Assembly: GCF_030317105.1 (NCBI RefSeq)
Contig: NZ_JASZYG010000010.1
Span: forward strand, 140,360-204,359
DNA from: Variovorax brevis
Lineage (GTDB): Bacteria; Pseudomonadota; Gammaproteobacteria; Burkholderiales; Burkholderiaceae_C
Direction: 5' to 3'
DNA: 64,000 nucleotides
Shown: positions 46,935 through 54,703 of the stretch, piece by piece
Layout: the number at the start of each line of letters is the position of its first letter
Numbering within the stretch: position 1 is the first letter of the stretch
The notes under the pieces: model-generated
The model's input: the letters and a program-made list of their open reading frames with translations, nothing else
Database searches by the model: none
Told to the model about the DNA's origin: nothing
Translations under genes and position numbers: made by a program

Positions 46935-46950
46935 TGTGCGCTGTCGCACA
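46935..46950. promoter_or_regulatory. TGTGCG-N4-CGCACA perfect dyad upstream of the Crp/Fnr pair
   Basis: A perfect 6-base-arm inverted repeat, TGTGCG-CTGT-CGCACA, lies 103 bases upstream of the Crp/Fnr ATG (46832) and 35 bases beyond the mfnE stop. It has the size and symmetry of Crp/Fnr sites (CRP: TGTGA-N6-TCACA). Autoregulation is the simplest reading. Confidence 0.5.
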
Positions 46951-46985
46951 GTGGCCATGCCCGCGGAGGGGCGGCGACAATGCTT

Positions 46986-47585
46986 TCAGGCGTCGTTGAA
47001 CCGCACCTCGCCCAGCAACAGGGCCCGGATGCGTCCGACTTCGTTGAAATGAACGACGTCGATCGGAAAGGCCGCGCCTTCCGACAAGGAGCCAAAGCGC
47101 TGGTCGACCACGCCCGTTTCGCCCAGTTGCGCCAGGCTCAGCCGCGGGTCGATTTCGCAGGACTTCACCAGCACAAGTCGCTCCGCATTCAGGCGATATG
47201 CGAGGTCCAGCGCAATGCTGTCCGACGTCACTTCCCAGTTCGACTGCGTGGTGGAGCGGGTGCGTTGAAGCTCGAAGGGCAACCAGATGGCCGCCTTGCC
47301 CTTGTGCAGTACGCGATGGATCTCGGCATTGGTGCGCGTCAGTTGCAGGGCCGGGTTCAGCCCGTGCACCAGGTAGGCGGTTTGCGCCATCGCCAGGATC
47401 GCCATGTTGTGCGCGCTCAAGTCACTGAAGCGCCAATGCGCCTGCGCGTTGCGCACTTCATCGGCAAAGCGTCCGCCGCCGCACACGACGATGACGCGGC
47501 CGCCACCGCATTCGGCCAGCAGGTCGAGCCAGACCGGCAGCATCGGGTTGCTGTGCAGGCTGCCGCCGATCTTGACGATCCACAT
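46986..47585 (-). CDS. mfnE: Amino-acid-kinase-family protein of the furan-cofactor route (MfnE-like)
   Basis: A 199-residue member of the amino acid kinase fold. The N-terminus MWIVKIGGSLHSNPMLPVW carries the ATP-binding GGS loop, then RVIVVCGGGRFADEV. In methanogens MfnE phosphorylates [5-(aminomethyl)furan-3-yl]methyl phosphate to the diphosphate, and bacterial H4MPT islands carry a related kinase. The assignment rests on fold, size and clustering with mfnF-like and mfnD genes. It lies 5 bases after the mfnF-like gene. Confidence 0.8.
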   Translation of the reverse strand: MWIVKIGGSLHSNPMLPVWLDLLAECGGGRVIVVCGGGRFADEVRNAQAHWRFSDLSAHNMAILAMAQTAYLVHGLNPALQLTRTNAEIHRVLHKGKAAIWLPFELQRTRSTTQSNWEVTSDSIALDLAYRLNAERLVLVKSCEIDPRLSLAQLGETGVVDQRFGSLSEGAAFPIDVVHFNEVGRIRALLLGEVRFNDA

Positions 47586-47590
47586 GATGC

Positions 47591-48703
47591 TCAGGCGTCC
47601 ATGTCCAGGAGCGCCGCCACGGCCACGCAGGGGGCGCATACCTGCGCCCAGTCCTGCACGGCGGCAGGCCCTGCGTGGGCCTGCGCCGCCACGTTGGCGA
47701 CGTCGCGGCCGTAGTGACGGTGGGATGCCAATGCGGGCTTGCCGGCCTGCGCAGCTTCGGCCACGTCTTTCACCAGGAAGTCGCCGCAGCCCGCGCTGAC
47801 GAACACTGCATCGTCCGGCAACCTGTGCGCCTGCATCACACGGCGCATCTCGCCGCCCAGCACCGCGACCTGCGCGGCGCGCCACGTGTGCGCGAAAGCG
47901 TCCCAGTCTTCCGGGGAACCTTCGCGCAAGTCCAAGCCGATCATGCGGGCCAGTCGCTGGCGGGTGTGCTGTGCGTCCTTGGCGGCGTTGTCGGCGCTGG
48001 GGTAGAGGTCGTGCGCGGGGTTCAACTCGCCGGTGCGGCGGTAGACGTCGGCGCTGGTGGCAAAGAATTCGTTCATCACGTTGTGCGGCTTGCCACGCCA
48101 GTCGATGCGCTGCGCGACGGCGCACAGCGGGGTGCGCACCACGCCGTGATAGACCAGTTCGCCGCTGGCCAGGCGCTGCGCATCGGCGCGGCTGGTCGTG
48201 GCGACGCGGCCGTCCTTGAAGGCGATCAGGTCGGTGGTGGTGCTGCCGATGTCCACGAGCAGGCCGTTGCCGAAGCGTTGCGCTGCATGGCGCGCGGTGG
48301 CGAGCCAGTTGGCCGATGCGATGTCGTGCCAGAAGGCCGGGACGGTGGCCTCGCGGCACCAGTCGGCGTCGCCTGCGAAGAAGCGAATGCTGTCTCTGGC
48401 GCCGCTTGTCGCTTCCAGCGACCGGGCGAGTGCCGCCGCGATCTGGCGCACGCCGTCTTCGCGGTCGCTGAAGAGGTCGACCATCTCGCCCGTCATCGTG
48501 ACCGCGTGGCGAGCCTGGGCGAGGTGTCCGCTCCAGCGCTGCGTCGCGGCCTGCAGCGCGCCCTCAAGGCGGTCCATGCCGAGCCACAGCGGGCAGGCCC
48601 ATTGCGCCACGTCGTGCACCTCGCCGCCTTGCAGCAGGCAGGCCTTGACGTGCGCGCCGCCGATGTCCCATCCGATGACGGTGCGTTCTTCAATGGTGGC
48701 CAT
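47591..48703 (-). CDS. mfnF: Hydantoinase/oxoprolinase-fold H4MPT-pathway protein (MfnF-like)
   Basis: A 370-residue ASKHA-fold protein. The phosphate-binding loops are VIGWDIGGAHVKACLLQGG (about residues 8-26) and NGLLVDIGSTTTDLIAFKDG (about 131-150). A third, VFVSAGCGDFLV, is near the C-terminus. The family is recognised as an H4MPT-linked C1-pathway protein. The archaeal homologue MfnF couples the furan diphosphate to the tyramine-glutamate unit. The ATG at 48703 follows the typical start; a longer frame overlaps mfnD. It overlaps mfnD by 14 bases. Confidence 0.85.
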   Translation of the reverse strand: MATIEERTVIGWDIGGAHVKACLLQGGEVHDVAQWACPLWLGMDRLEGALQAATQRWSGHLAQARHAVTMTGEMVDLFSDREDGVRQIAAALARSLEATSGARDSIRFFAGDADWCREATVPAFWHDIASANWLATARHAAQRFGNGLLVDIGSTTTDLIAFKDGRVATTSRADAQRLASGELVYHGVVRTPLCAVAQRIDWRGKPHNVMNEFFATSADVYRRTGELNPAHDLYPSADNAAKDAQHTRQRLARMIGLDLREGSPEDWDAFAHTWRAAQVAVLGGEMRRVMQAHRLPDDAVFVSAGCGDFLVKDVAEAAQAGKPALASHRHYGRDVANVAAQAHAGPAAVQDWAQVCAPCVAVAALLDMDA

Positions 48704-49667
48704 GCGTTGCCCTCGCGCCCCGTTCGGCGCCGACCGTCGCCACCACCTCGGCCGCCACGTTGCGGCCCAGCGCGCGCGACAGGCCGACATAGGCGCAAGT
48801 CACGCGCGGGTTGATCTCGATCACCACCGGCCCGGTGCGCTTGTGCCACACGAAGTCGATGCCCACGAAGCCCCGCAAGCCCGCAATGGCGCGGTAGACG
48901 CGGTCGGCCACCAGGCGCACCTGCGCGGCGCGTGCGTCCGACAGCGGCACGGCGTTGATTTCGACGCCCCGAAAGGCCAGCAGCCCGCTGTCGTCGATGC
49001 TGAGGTTCTGCCGGTTGATGCTGAGCAGCTCGCACTTTTTGGCGGTGCACAGCATCGACAGGCTCAAGGCCGGGCCTTCGACCCAAGGCTCGATGGCGGT
49101 GGCGCAGCCGGCACGCGAGCGCTGCGACCAGTCGCCGATGGCCGCCTCCGGTTCGTGATGCAGGCGCGTGGCGATGGCGCCTGCGCCGTCGTCTGGCTTG
49201 ACCACCCAGCGCGAGATGTCCGGCTCGTGCTCGAAGGCCAATGGCGTGGCGATGCCTGTTTCGGCCAGCGCCATCAGCGTCGCGCGCTTGCGGGTGGCCA
49301 ACTGGATGGCGTGCGCCTCGCAGCCCAGCCAGCGCCGCGGGGCGACGCGTTGGCGCAACGTCGCGAGAACGCCATCGGTCTCCGGCGCGATGACCCAGGA
49401 AAGATCATGCTCCCCGGCCTGCCGCGCAACAAAGTCGAAGGCCGACTCGCCATCCGCGGCCATCACGGGACGCGCCGGTTCGGCCACGGGCGACGCCAGC
49501 TTGCAGGTGGCGACCGAGACGTCATAATTTTCCAGGGCCAGCAAGTCGGCCACGACGGCGTCGCGCATCGACTGGCCCATGGCCAGCAACTCCTGCGCGG
49601 CTGCGTCGTCGCCCTCGGTCAAGGCTGCGCCGCCGCTCAGGTGCTCGTACACAAAGATCCGTTTCAT
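48690..49667 (-). CDS. mfnD: Tyramine-glutamate ligase-like ATP-grasp protein
   Basis: A 325-residue ATP-grasp protein starting MKRIFVYEHLSGG, as in MfnD. The ATP-grasp core includes RWVVKPDDGAGA (about residues 170-181), and Mg ligands lie in GFVGIDFVWHKRTGPVVIEINPR. MfnD adds glutamate to tyramine in methanofuran synthesis; bacterial carriers have a related side chain. Genes for MfnA (tyrosine decarboxylase) and MfnC (aminotransferase) are not in the window. It is divergent from the hisA-like gene with only 36 bases between. Confidence 0.87.
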   Translation of the reverse strand: MKRIFVYEHLSGGAALTEGDDAAAQELLAMGQSMRDAVVADLLALENYDVSVATCKLASPVAEPARPVMAADGESAFDFVARQAGEHDLSWVIAPETDGVLATLRQRVAPRRWLGCEAHAIQLATRKRATLMALAETGIATPLAFEHEPDISRWVVKPDDGAGAIATRLHHEPEAAIGDWSQRSRAGCATAIEPWVEGPALSLSMLCTAKKCELLSINRQNLSIDDSGLLAFRGVEINAVPLSDARAAQVRLVADRVYRAIAGLRGFVGIDFVWHKRTGPVVIEINPRVTCAYVGLSRALGRNVAAEVVATVGAERGARATHGHH

Positions 49668-49703
49668 CTCCCTGCCACTCCCTCTCCTTTGGCTTTGTCC
49701 GAC

Positions 49704-50411
49704 ATGAACCTCATTCCCGTCATCGATCTCATGCAAGGCCAGGTGGTGCGGGCCGTGCGCGGCAACCGCCAGGCCTATCAACCGGTGGTGTCGCGGCTGT
49801 GCGGCAGCAGCGACCCGGTGACGGTGGCACGGGCGCTGTGCGACCACTGCGCCACGCGCCAGTTGTATGTGGCCGACCTCGATGCCCTGCTGGGCCAGCC
49901 CGCTGAAATCGAGGTGCTGCAAAAGTTGCTCCACGCCATGCCCGATCTGGAACTGTGGCTCGACGCCGGCTTTGCCAGCGCGGGCGCGTTTGACGCGCTG
50001 CAGGCCGAACTCGGCACGTCCGGCCAGCGCGTGGTGCCGGTGTTCGGCAGCGAATCGCTGGCCTCGCGCGAGGAACTGGAGCGTTGCTTTGCCGGAGACG
50101 GCAACGCGAAAGGCGTGCTGTCGCTCGACCGCCGCGACGGCCAGCACCTGGATGTGGCCGGCTGCTGGGAGGCGCCCGACCTGTGGCCGCCGCGCGTCAT
50201 CGTCATGACGCTGGAGCGGGTGGGCGCCGGCGCGGGGCCTGACCTGGAAACGCTGGCGCAGGTGCGTCGCAAATCGCCCGGGACCTTCATGGTCGGGGCG
50301 GGCGGCATCCGCAACGAGGACGACCTGGCGGCCGCCCGCGAGGCCGGGGCGGGCGCCTGGCTGGTGGCCAGTGCGCTCCACGACGGCGGGCTGGGCCCGG
50401 TGCGCCGCTGA
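49704..50411 (+). CDS. HisA/HisF-like protein of the C1 island
   Basis: A 235-residue TIM-barrel protein with HisA-like features: the N-terminus NLIPVIDLMQGQVVRAVRG, the barrel strand RQLYVADLDALLG and the phosphate-binding VGAGGIRNEDDL. H4MPT islands of methylotrophs include a HisA-like protein of unproven function, presumably in cofactor biosynthesis. Its ATG at 49704 matches the family start; long upstream frames belong to other reading frames. The 206 bases to fhcB carry a dyad and a sigma-54 promoter. Confidence 0.82.
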   Translation: MNLIPVIDLMQGQVVRAVRGNRQAYQPVVSRLCGSSDPVTVARALCDHCATRQLYVADLDALLGQPAEIEVLQKLLHAMPDLELWLDAGFASAGAFDALQAELGTSGQRVVPVFGSESLASREELERCFAGDGNAKGVLSLDRRDGQHLDVAGCWEAPDLWPPRVIVMTLERVGAGAGPDLETLAQVRRKSPGTFMVGAGGIRNEDDLAAAREAGAGAWLVASALHDGGLGPVRR

Positions 50412-50518
50412 GGAACCCGCGGGGTGGATGTCGGCATCATGGCGACTCCACCTTCACGTTTCGTGCCAAGGCAAATGGCGGGCTGGCCGCTGGAAGTTGC
50501 GTGTTTGGCCGCCGTTTA

Positions 50519-50547
50519 TGCAACACAGAACGCGACACAGTGTTGCA
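50519..50547. promoter_or_regulatory. TGCAACAC-N13-GTGTTGCA dyad, candidate enhancer site for fhc
   Basis: A perfect 8-base inverted repeat with a 13-base spacer is centred at about 50533, about 57-85 bases upstream of the sigma-54-type promoter and transcription start. This is the distance usual for enhancer sites of sigma-54 activators. The candidate binder is the activator encoded at 22145-24262 (inference). A LysR-type site is another possibility, because the dyad also fits T-N11-A geometry. Confidence 0.55.
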
Positions 50548-50589
50548 CTTCTGGCGGCTCGTACTCACTTCGTCGAGGCAACGGCGCAG

Positions 50590-50604
50590 TGGCACATCGC
50601 TTGC
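50590..50604 (+). promoter_or_regulatory. Sigma-54 promoter of the fhc operon
   Basis: TGGCACA-TCGC-TTGC at 50590-50604 matches the sigma-54 consensus TGGCACG-N4-TTGC at all but one position. The GG and GC pairs have the obligatory 10-base spacing. Transcription would begin near 50616, only about 2 bases before the annotated fhcB ATG. The mRNA would therefore be leaderless or use the GTG at 50654, which has GAGG upstream. Confidence 0.65.
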
Positions 50605-50617
50605 GTGACAGGGTCAT

Positions 50618-51922
50618 ATGACCGGAATCCTGTCCGTCCCCGAGGCCGGCACCGTGCGCTGGACCTGTCCCTTTTGTCTGTTGCTTTGCGACAACCTGAG
50701 CGTTCGGGTCAGTGCGAACGGTGAATCGCTGGAACTGGTCGATGGCGAATGTTCCGCTGCCCGCAGCGGACTCGCGCAGTTCTCCGGCACCCCGTCGCAT
50801 GCAACGCCCCTGGTCGATGGGCATGCCTGCGACTTGGCCGAAGCGGTCGGCGCCGCGGCGCGAATCCTCGGGGCGAGCGGCCAACCCCTCTTCGGCGGGC
50901 TGGGCACCGACGTGGCCGGGGCGCGCGCCCTGTACCGGCTGGCGTGCGAAACGGGGGCCATCTGCGACCCGGCCGGCGGTGCGGCGCTCATGCGGGGGGT
51001 GCGGACGCTGCAGGACCGTGGCGGCTACAGCACGACGCTGGCGGAAGTGCGCAACCGGGCGGACCTCATCGTCTGCGTGGGTGGCTTGCCGGGCGGCGAC
51101 TTCCTGGCGCGTTGCATTGTTGCGGGCGACGAACTGGTGGCCCGGCGGCACGTCGTGCTGCTGGGCGGCTCGGACGACGAACTCGCCGCGTTGACGGCAA
51201 TGGGTGCGCAGAGCGGCTTCACGTCCGAAAGGGTGGCGCTGCAGGGCGACCTGTTCAGCACTGCCGCGGCGCTGGCGGCACTTGTCGCCGGGAAGCCCGT
51301 GCGCGATTCGGCACTTGCGCTGGCCACGCTGGCAGAGTCCTTGCGCGCCGCCCGCTACGCCGTGCTCGTGGGTGACACGCCGCGCCTGCCGGCGCAGGGC
51401 GAACTGATCATCGAGGCCATCAACCGCGTGGTCGCGACGCTGAACCTGAAGACGCGTGCGGCGGCATCGTGGCTGGGCGGGGGCAATGGCGCGGGCACCT
51501 GCAACGAGGTGTTCACCTGGCTTTCCGCCTTGCCCTTGCGTTCGCGCGCCGGGCCGGCGGGGCTGGAGCACGAACCCCTGTGCTTCGACGCGTCGCGCCT
51601 CTTGGCCGACGGCGCGGTCGACAGCCTGCTGTGGGTGTCGAGCTTCGATGCCACACGGACGCCACCGTCAACCGATGTACCACGGGTGGTGCTGGGTCAC
51701 CCCGGCCTCGCGTCGTTTGCGGCGCACCGGGGCAACGTGTTCATTCCCGTGTCAACGCCCGGCATTGGCTCGGCGGGTCATTTGTTCCGTGCCGACGGGC
51801 GGGCGGTGTTGCCGCTGGTGCCGCTCTATCGCGATGACAGCTTGCCGTTGCTGGCCGATGTGCTGGACGGCATCGGGCAGGCGATCCGGGCGCTGCGCGC
51901 GAAGGTGGGGGCCACTGCATGA
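50618..51922 (+). CDS. fhcB: Formyltransferase/hydrolase complex subunit B
   Basis: A 434-residue protein related to formylmethanofuran dehydrogenase subunit FwdB/FmdB. In bacteria the complex has no redox role; FhcB is structural or vestigial. Here Cys17-Pro-Phe-Cys20, Cys24 and Cys45 retain the spacing of a [4Fe-4S] motif, CX2CX3CX20C. The catalytic Mo/W-ligand Cys region appears lost: DPAGGAALM stands where a Cys is expected. The ATG at 50618 is the first listed start, but an alternative GTG at 50654 with GAGG upstream fits the sigma-54 promoter better. It overlaps fhcA by 4 bases. Confidence 0.93.
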   Translation: MTGILSVPEAGTVRWTCPFCLLLCDNLSVRVSANGESLELVDGECSAARSGLAQFSGTPSHATPLVDGHACDLAEAVGAAARILGASGQPLFGGLGTDVAGARALYRLACETGAICDPAGGAALMRGVRTLQDRGGYSTTLAEVRNRADLIVCVGGLPGGDFLARCIVAGDELVARRHVVLLGGSDDELAALTAMGAQSGFTSERVALQGDLFSTAAALAALVAGKPVRDSALALATLAESLRAARYAVLVGDTPRLPAQGELIIEAINRVVATLNLKTRAAASWLGGGNGAGTCNEVFTWLSALPLRSRAGPAGLEHEPLCFDASRLLADGAVDSLLWVSSFDATRTPPSTDVPRVVLGHPGLASFAAHRGNVFIPVSTPGIGSAGHLFRADGRAVLPLVPLYRDDSLPLLADVLDGIGQAIRALRAKVGATA

Positions 51923-53613
51923 CCACGTTGCGCCTGCGAGGCGGCCGCATCATCGATCCGACCCAGGGCAAGGACGACGTGGGCGACCTGTGCGTGCAGG
52001 ACGGCCACGTCGTCGCACTCGATGCCCGCGCGCCGGTCGATGCCGACATCGACGCGCAAGGCTGCATCGTCGTGGCCGGCGGCATCGACATGCACACGCA
52101 CATCGGCGGCGGCAAGGTCAACCTCGCGCGGCTGCTGTTGCCGGAGGAACACCGCGTCAATGGCAACCCGATGGCGCTGCCCACCAATGCGCTGGAACTC
52201 GCGTCATGCGGCGGTTGTGCACCGGGCACGCTGGCCACGGGCTACCGTTATGTCGAAATGGGCTACACGGCCGCCTTTGAGCCGGCCATGGTCGCGGCCA
52301 ACGCGCGGCAGGCGCACATGGAGATGGGCGATACACCCATCCTCGACCACGGCGCCTACGTGATGCTGGGCAACGACGAGTTGTTCCTTCAACTGCTGGC
52401 CGAAGGCGGCGAGGCCGGGCGCAACTTCGAGACCATCCGCGACTACATGGGCTGGACCGTTCACGCCACCAAGGCGATGGGCGTGAAGGTGGTCAACCCG
52501 GCCGGCATCTCGGCCTTCAAGTTCAACCAGCGCAAGCTCGACGTGGACGAGCGGCATGTGCACTGGCAGGTCACGCCGCGGCAGGTGGTGCACACGCTGG
52601 CGCGTGCGCTGCGCGAACTGGGCGTGCCGCATCCGCTGCACATCCACGGCAGCAACCTGGGCGTGCCCGGCAACATCGAGTCGACGCTGGAAACCATTCG
52701 CGCGCTGGAAGGCCTGCCCGCGCATCTGACGCACATCCAGTTCCATGCCTATGGCACCGAAGGGCCGAAGAAATTTTCGTCGGCGGCGCTGCAACTGGCG
52801 GAGGCGGTGAACGCGAACCCGAACGTGAGCATCGACGTCGGCCAGATCATGTTCGGACAGACCGTCACCGCCTCGGGCGACACGATGCGACAGCACGCGC
52901 AGTCGGGGCTGGCCACGCCGCGCAAGTGGATCGGCGCCGACATCGAGTGCGAGGCGGGCTGCGGTGTCGTGCCCTTCAAGTACCGCGAGCAGAGCTATGT
53001 GAATGCCTTGCAGTGGGTCATCGGGCTGGAGATCTTTTTGCTCGTGAAAGACCCGTGGCGCGTGGTGCTGACGACCGACCATCCGAACGGCGGGCCGTTC
53101 ACCAGCTATCCGCATCTGATCAGGCTGCTGATGGACAGGAGTTTTCGCGAAGAGCAACTGCAGAAGCTGCATCCGGAGGTGGCGGCGAACTGCGCGCTGC
53201 GATCGATCACGCGGGAGTTGACGCTCAATGAGATTGCGATCATGACCCGTGCCGCGCCCGCGCGTTTGCTGGGCCTTGCGGACCGCGGACACCTCGGGAC
53301 CGGCGCTGCGGCGGACATCGCTGTCTACCGCGAGCAGGCGGACCGCGAGGCGATGTTCAAGACGCCGGAGTACGTGTTCAAGGACGGCGTGCTCGTTGCA
53401 CGAGGCGGCAGGATCGAGGCCGTGCCCACCGGCGGCACGCACTTCGTCGAGCCCGACTACGACCGTGCGATCGAGAAGACCCTGCGCAAGCACCTGGCGC
53501 GCCATGGCTCGGTGGACTTCGAGCACATCGCAATCAGCCACGACGAGTTGTGCAGTTGCTGCAATGGCGGGCGCCTGTTGCCGGCGGCGTGTTTTGCGGG
53601 TGAAAAGACATGA
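51919..53613 (+). CDS. fhcA: Formyltransferase/hydrolase complex subunit A (amidohydrolase)
   Basis: A 564-residue zinc amidohydrolase that releases formate from the formylated furan carrier. Metal-ligand regions are GGIDMHTHIGGG (HxH), a candidate carboxylated Lys in HATKAMGVKVVNPAG, His in PLHIHGSNLG and HIQFHAYG, and Asp in VLTTDHPNGGP. Near the C-terminus is a Cys-rich DELCSCCNGG. Its ATG overlaps the fhcB stop. Its own stop overlaps the ATG of the 57-codon repeat ORF that leads to fhcD. Confidence 0.95.
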   Translation: MTTLRLRGGRIIDPTQGKDDVGDLCVQDGHVVALDARAPVDADIDAQGCIVVAGGIDMHTHIGGGKVNLARLLLPEEHRVNGNPMALPTNALELASCGGCAPGTLATGYRYVEMGYTAAFEPAMVAANARQAHMEMGDTPILDHGAYVMLGNDELFLQLLAEGGEAGRNFETIRDYMGWTVHATKAMGVKVVNPAGISAFKFNQRKLDVDERHVHWQVTPRQVVHTLARALRELGVPHPLHIHGSNLGVPGNIESTLETIRALEGLPAHLTHIQFHAYGTEGPKKFSSAALQLAEAVNANPNVSIDVGQIMFGQTVTASGDTMRQHAQSGLATPRKWIGADIECEAGCGVVPFKYREQSYVNALQWVIGLEIFLLVKDPWRVVLTTDHPNGGPFTSYPHLIRLLMDRSFREEQLQKLHPEVAANCALRSITRELTLNEIAIMTRAAPARLLGLADRGHLGTGAAADIAVYREQADREAMFKTPEYVFKDGVLVARGGRIEAVPTGGTHFVEPDYDRAIEKTLRKHLARHGSVDFEHIAISHDELCSCCNGGRLLPAACFAGEKT

Positions 53614-53783
53614 GCGCAGCGCCGGGCCGCCCCAAGCAAGCTCGCGCCCCCTCGGGGGGCAGCGAGGACACGAAGTGCCGAGCGTGGGGGCACATGGACG
53701 CAGCGCCGGGCCGCCCCAAGCAAGCTCGCGCCCCCTTGGGGGGCAGCGAGGACACGAAGTGCCGAGCGTGGGGGTGCATATGA
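53610..53783 (+). CDS. 57-codon ORF made of two in-frame repeat copies, bridging fhcA and fhcD
   Basis: An ATG at 53610 overlaps the fhcA stop (ATGA) and opens a frame of 57 codons that ends at 53781-53783, overlapping the fhcD start (ATATGA). The peptide is two near-identical 28-residue units, each containing AAPGRPKQARAP, GGSEDTKCRAWG and a turn, with Ser-to-Leu and His-to-Cys differences. Nothing suggests a known protein family. It may be translated only to keep ribosomes moving from fhcA to fhcD, or not at all. The overlaps at both ends are unlikely to be chance. Confidence 0.4.
   Translation: MSAAPGRPKQARAPSGGSEDTKCRAWGHMDAAPGRPKQARAPLGGSEDTKCRAWGCI
53615..53782 (+). repeat. Two tandem 84-base copies of a palindromic dispersed repeat
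   Basis: Copy 1 begins at 53615 and copy 2 at 53699; each is 84 bases, 28 codons. They share CGCAGCGCCGGGCCGCCCC at the start, the hairpin CCCCCTCGGGGGG (CCCCCTTGGGGGG in copy 2) and the end CGAGCGTGGGGG. A related single copy lies at 1729-1799. The hairpins may slow 3' exonucleases or end a fraction of transcripts between fhcA and fhcD. Confidence 0.9.
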
Positions 53784-54703
53784 CGCTGGTTCGCAACGGC
53801 GTGCAGATCGACGACGGCTTTGCCGAGGCCTTTCCCATGAAGGCCACGCGCCTCATCATCACGGCGCACAACATCACCTGGGCACGGCATGCCGGCGTGT
53901 CGGCGACAGGCTTCGCGACCTCGGTGATCGCCTGCGGCTGCGAGGCCGCCATCGAACGCGAGTTGACGCCTGAAGAAACCCCCGACGGCCGGCCGGGGCT
54001 CAGCGTGCTGATCTTCTCCATGTCCGGCAAGGAACTGGCCAAACAGGTCGAGCGCCGCGTCGGCCAATGCGTGTTGACCTGTCCGACCACGGCGGTGTAT
54101 GCCGGCATCGCGGAAGGCGAGGCCATCGCGCTCGGAAAGAACCTTCGCTTCTTCGGCAATGGCTGGCAGTCGTCCAAGGTCATTGACGGCGTCCGCTACT
54201 GGCGCGTGCCTGTGATGGATGGCGAGTTCGTCGCGCAGGAGACGACGGCCGTGGTCAAGGGCGTGGGCGGGGGCAACCTGATCTTCCTGTGCGCCGACAC
54301 CAACAGCGCGCTCGCCGCCACGCAGCAGGCGGTGCAGGCCATGAAAGCGCTGCCCAACGTGATCATGCCGTTTCCAGGAGGCATGGTGCGCTCGGGCTCC
54401 AAGGTCGGCAGCAAGTATTCGACGCTGAGCGCGTCCACCAACGACGCCTTCTGCCCGAGCCTCCACGGCCTCGTGTCCAGAAGCGAACTCACGCCGCAGA
54501 CGCGCTGCGTGATGGAGATCGTGATCGATGGCCTGTCAGAGGCCGACGTGGGCGCCGCGATGCGCGCTGGCATGGATGCAGGCATCGCCTTCGGTTCGAC
54601 CAATGGCCTGCTGCGCATCGCGGCGGGCAACTACGGCGGCAAACTCGGGCCGTTTCACTTTCACCTTCACAAATTGCTCGGCGAAAGCGGAGGCGCGACA
54701 TGA
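53780..54703 (+). CDS. fhcD: Formylmethanofuran:H4MPT formyltransferase
   Basis: A 307-residue formyltransferase (Ftr homologue) that moves the formyl group from formyl-H4MPT to the furan carrier. Family features are VQIDDGFAEAFPMKATRLII at the N-terminus, the central GFATSVIACGCEAAIERE and the C-terminal FGSTNGLLRIAAGNYGGKLG. The ATG at 53780 lies in the last bases of repeat copy 2 and overlaps the bridging ORF stop. An in-frame frame extends upstream, but a start there would lie in fhcA. It overlaps fhcC by 4 bases. Confidence 0.95.
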   Translation: MTLVRNGVQIDDGFAEAFPMKATRLIITAHNITWARHAGVSATGFATSVIACGCEAAIERELTPEETPDGRPGLSVLIFSMSGKELAKQVERRVGQCVLTCPTTAVYAGIAEGEAIALGKNLRFFGNGWQSSKVIDGVRYWRVPVMDGEFVAQETTAVVKGVGGGNLIFLCADTNSALAATQQAVQAMKALPNVIMPFPGGMVRSGSKVGSKYSTLSASTNDAFCPSLHGLVSRSELTPQTRCVMEIVIDGLSEADVGAAMRAGMDAGIAFGSTNGLLRIAAGNYGGKLGPFHFHLHKLLGESGGAT

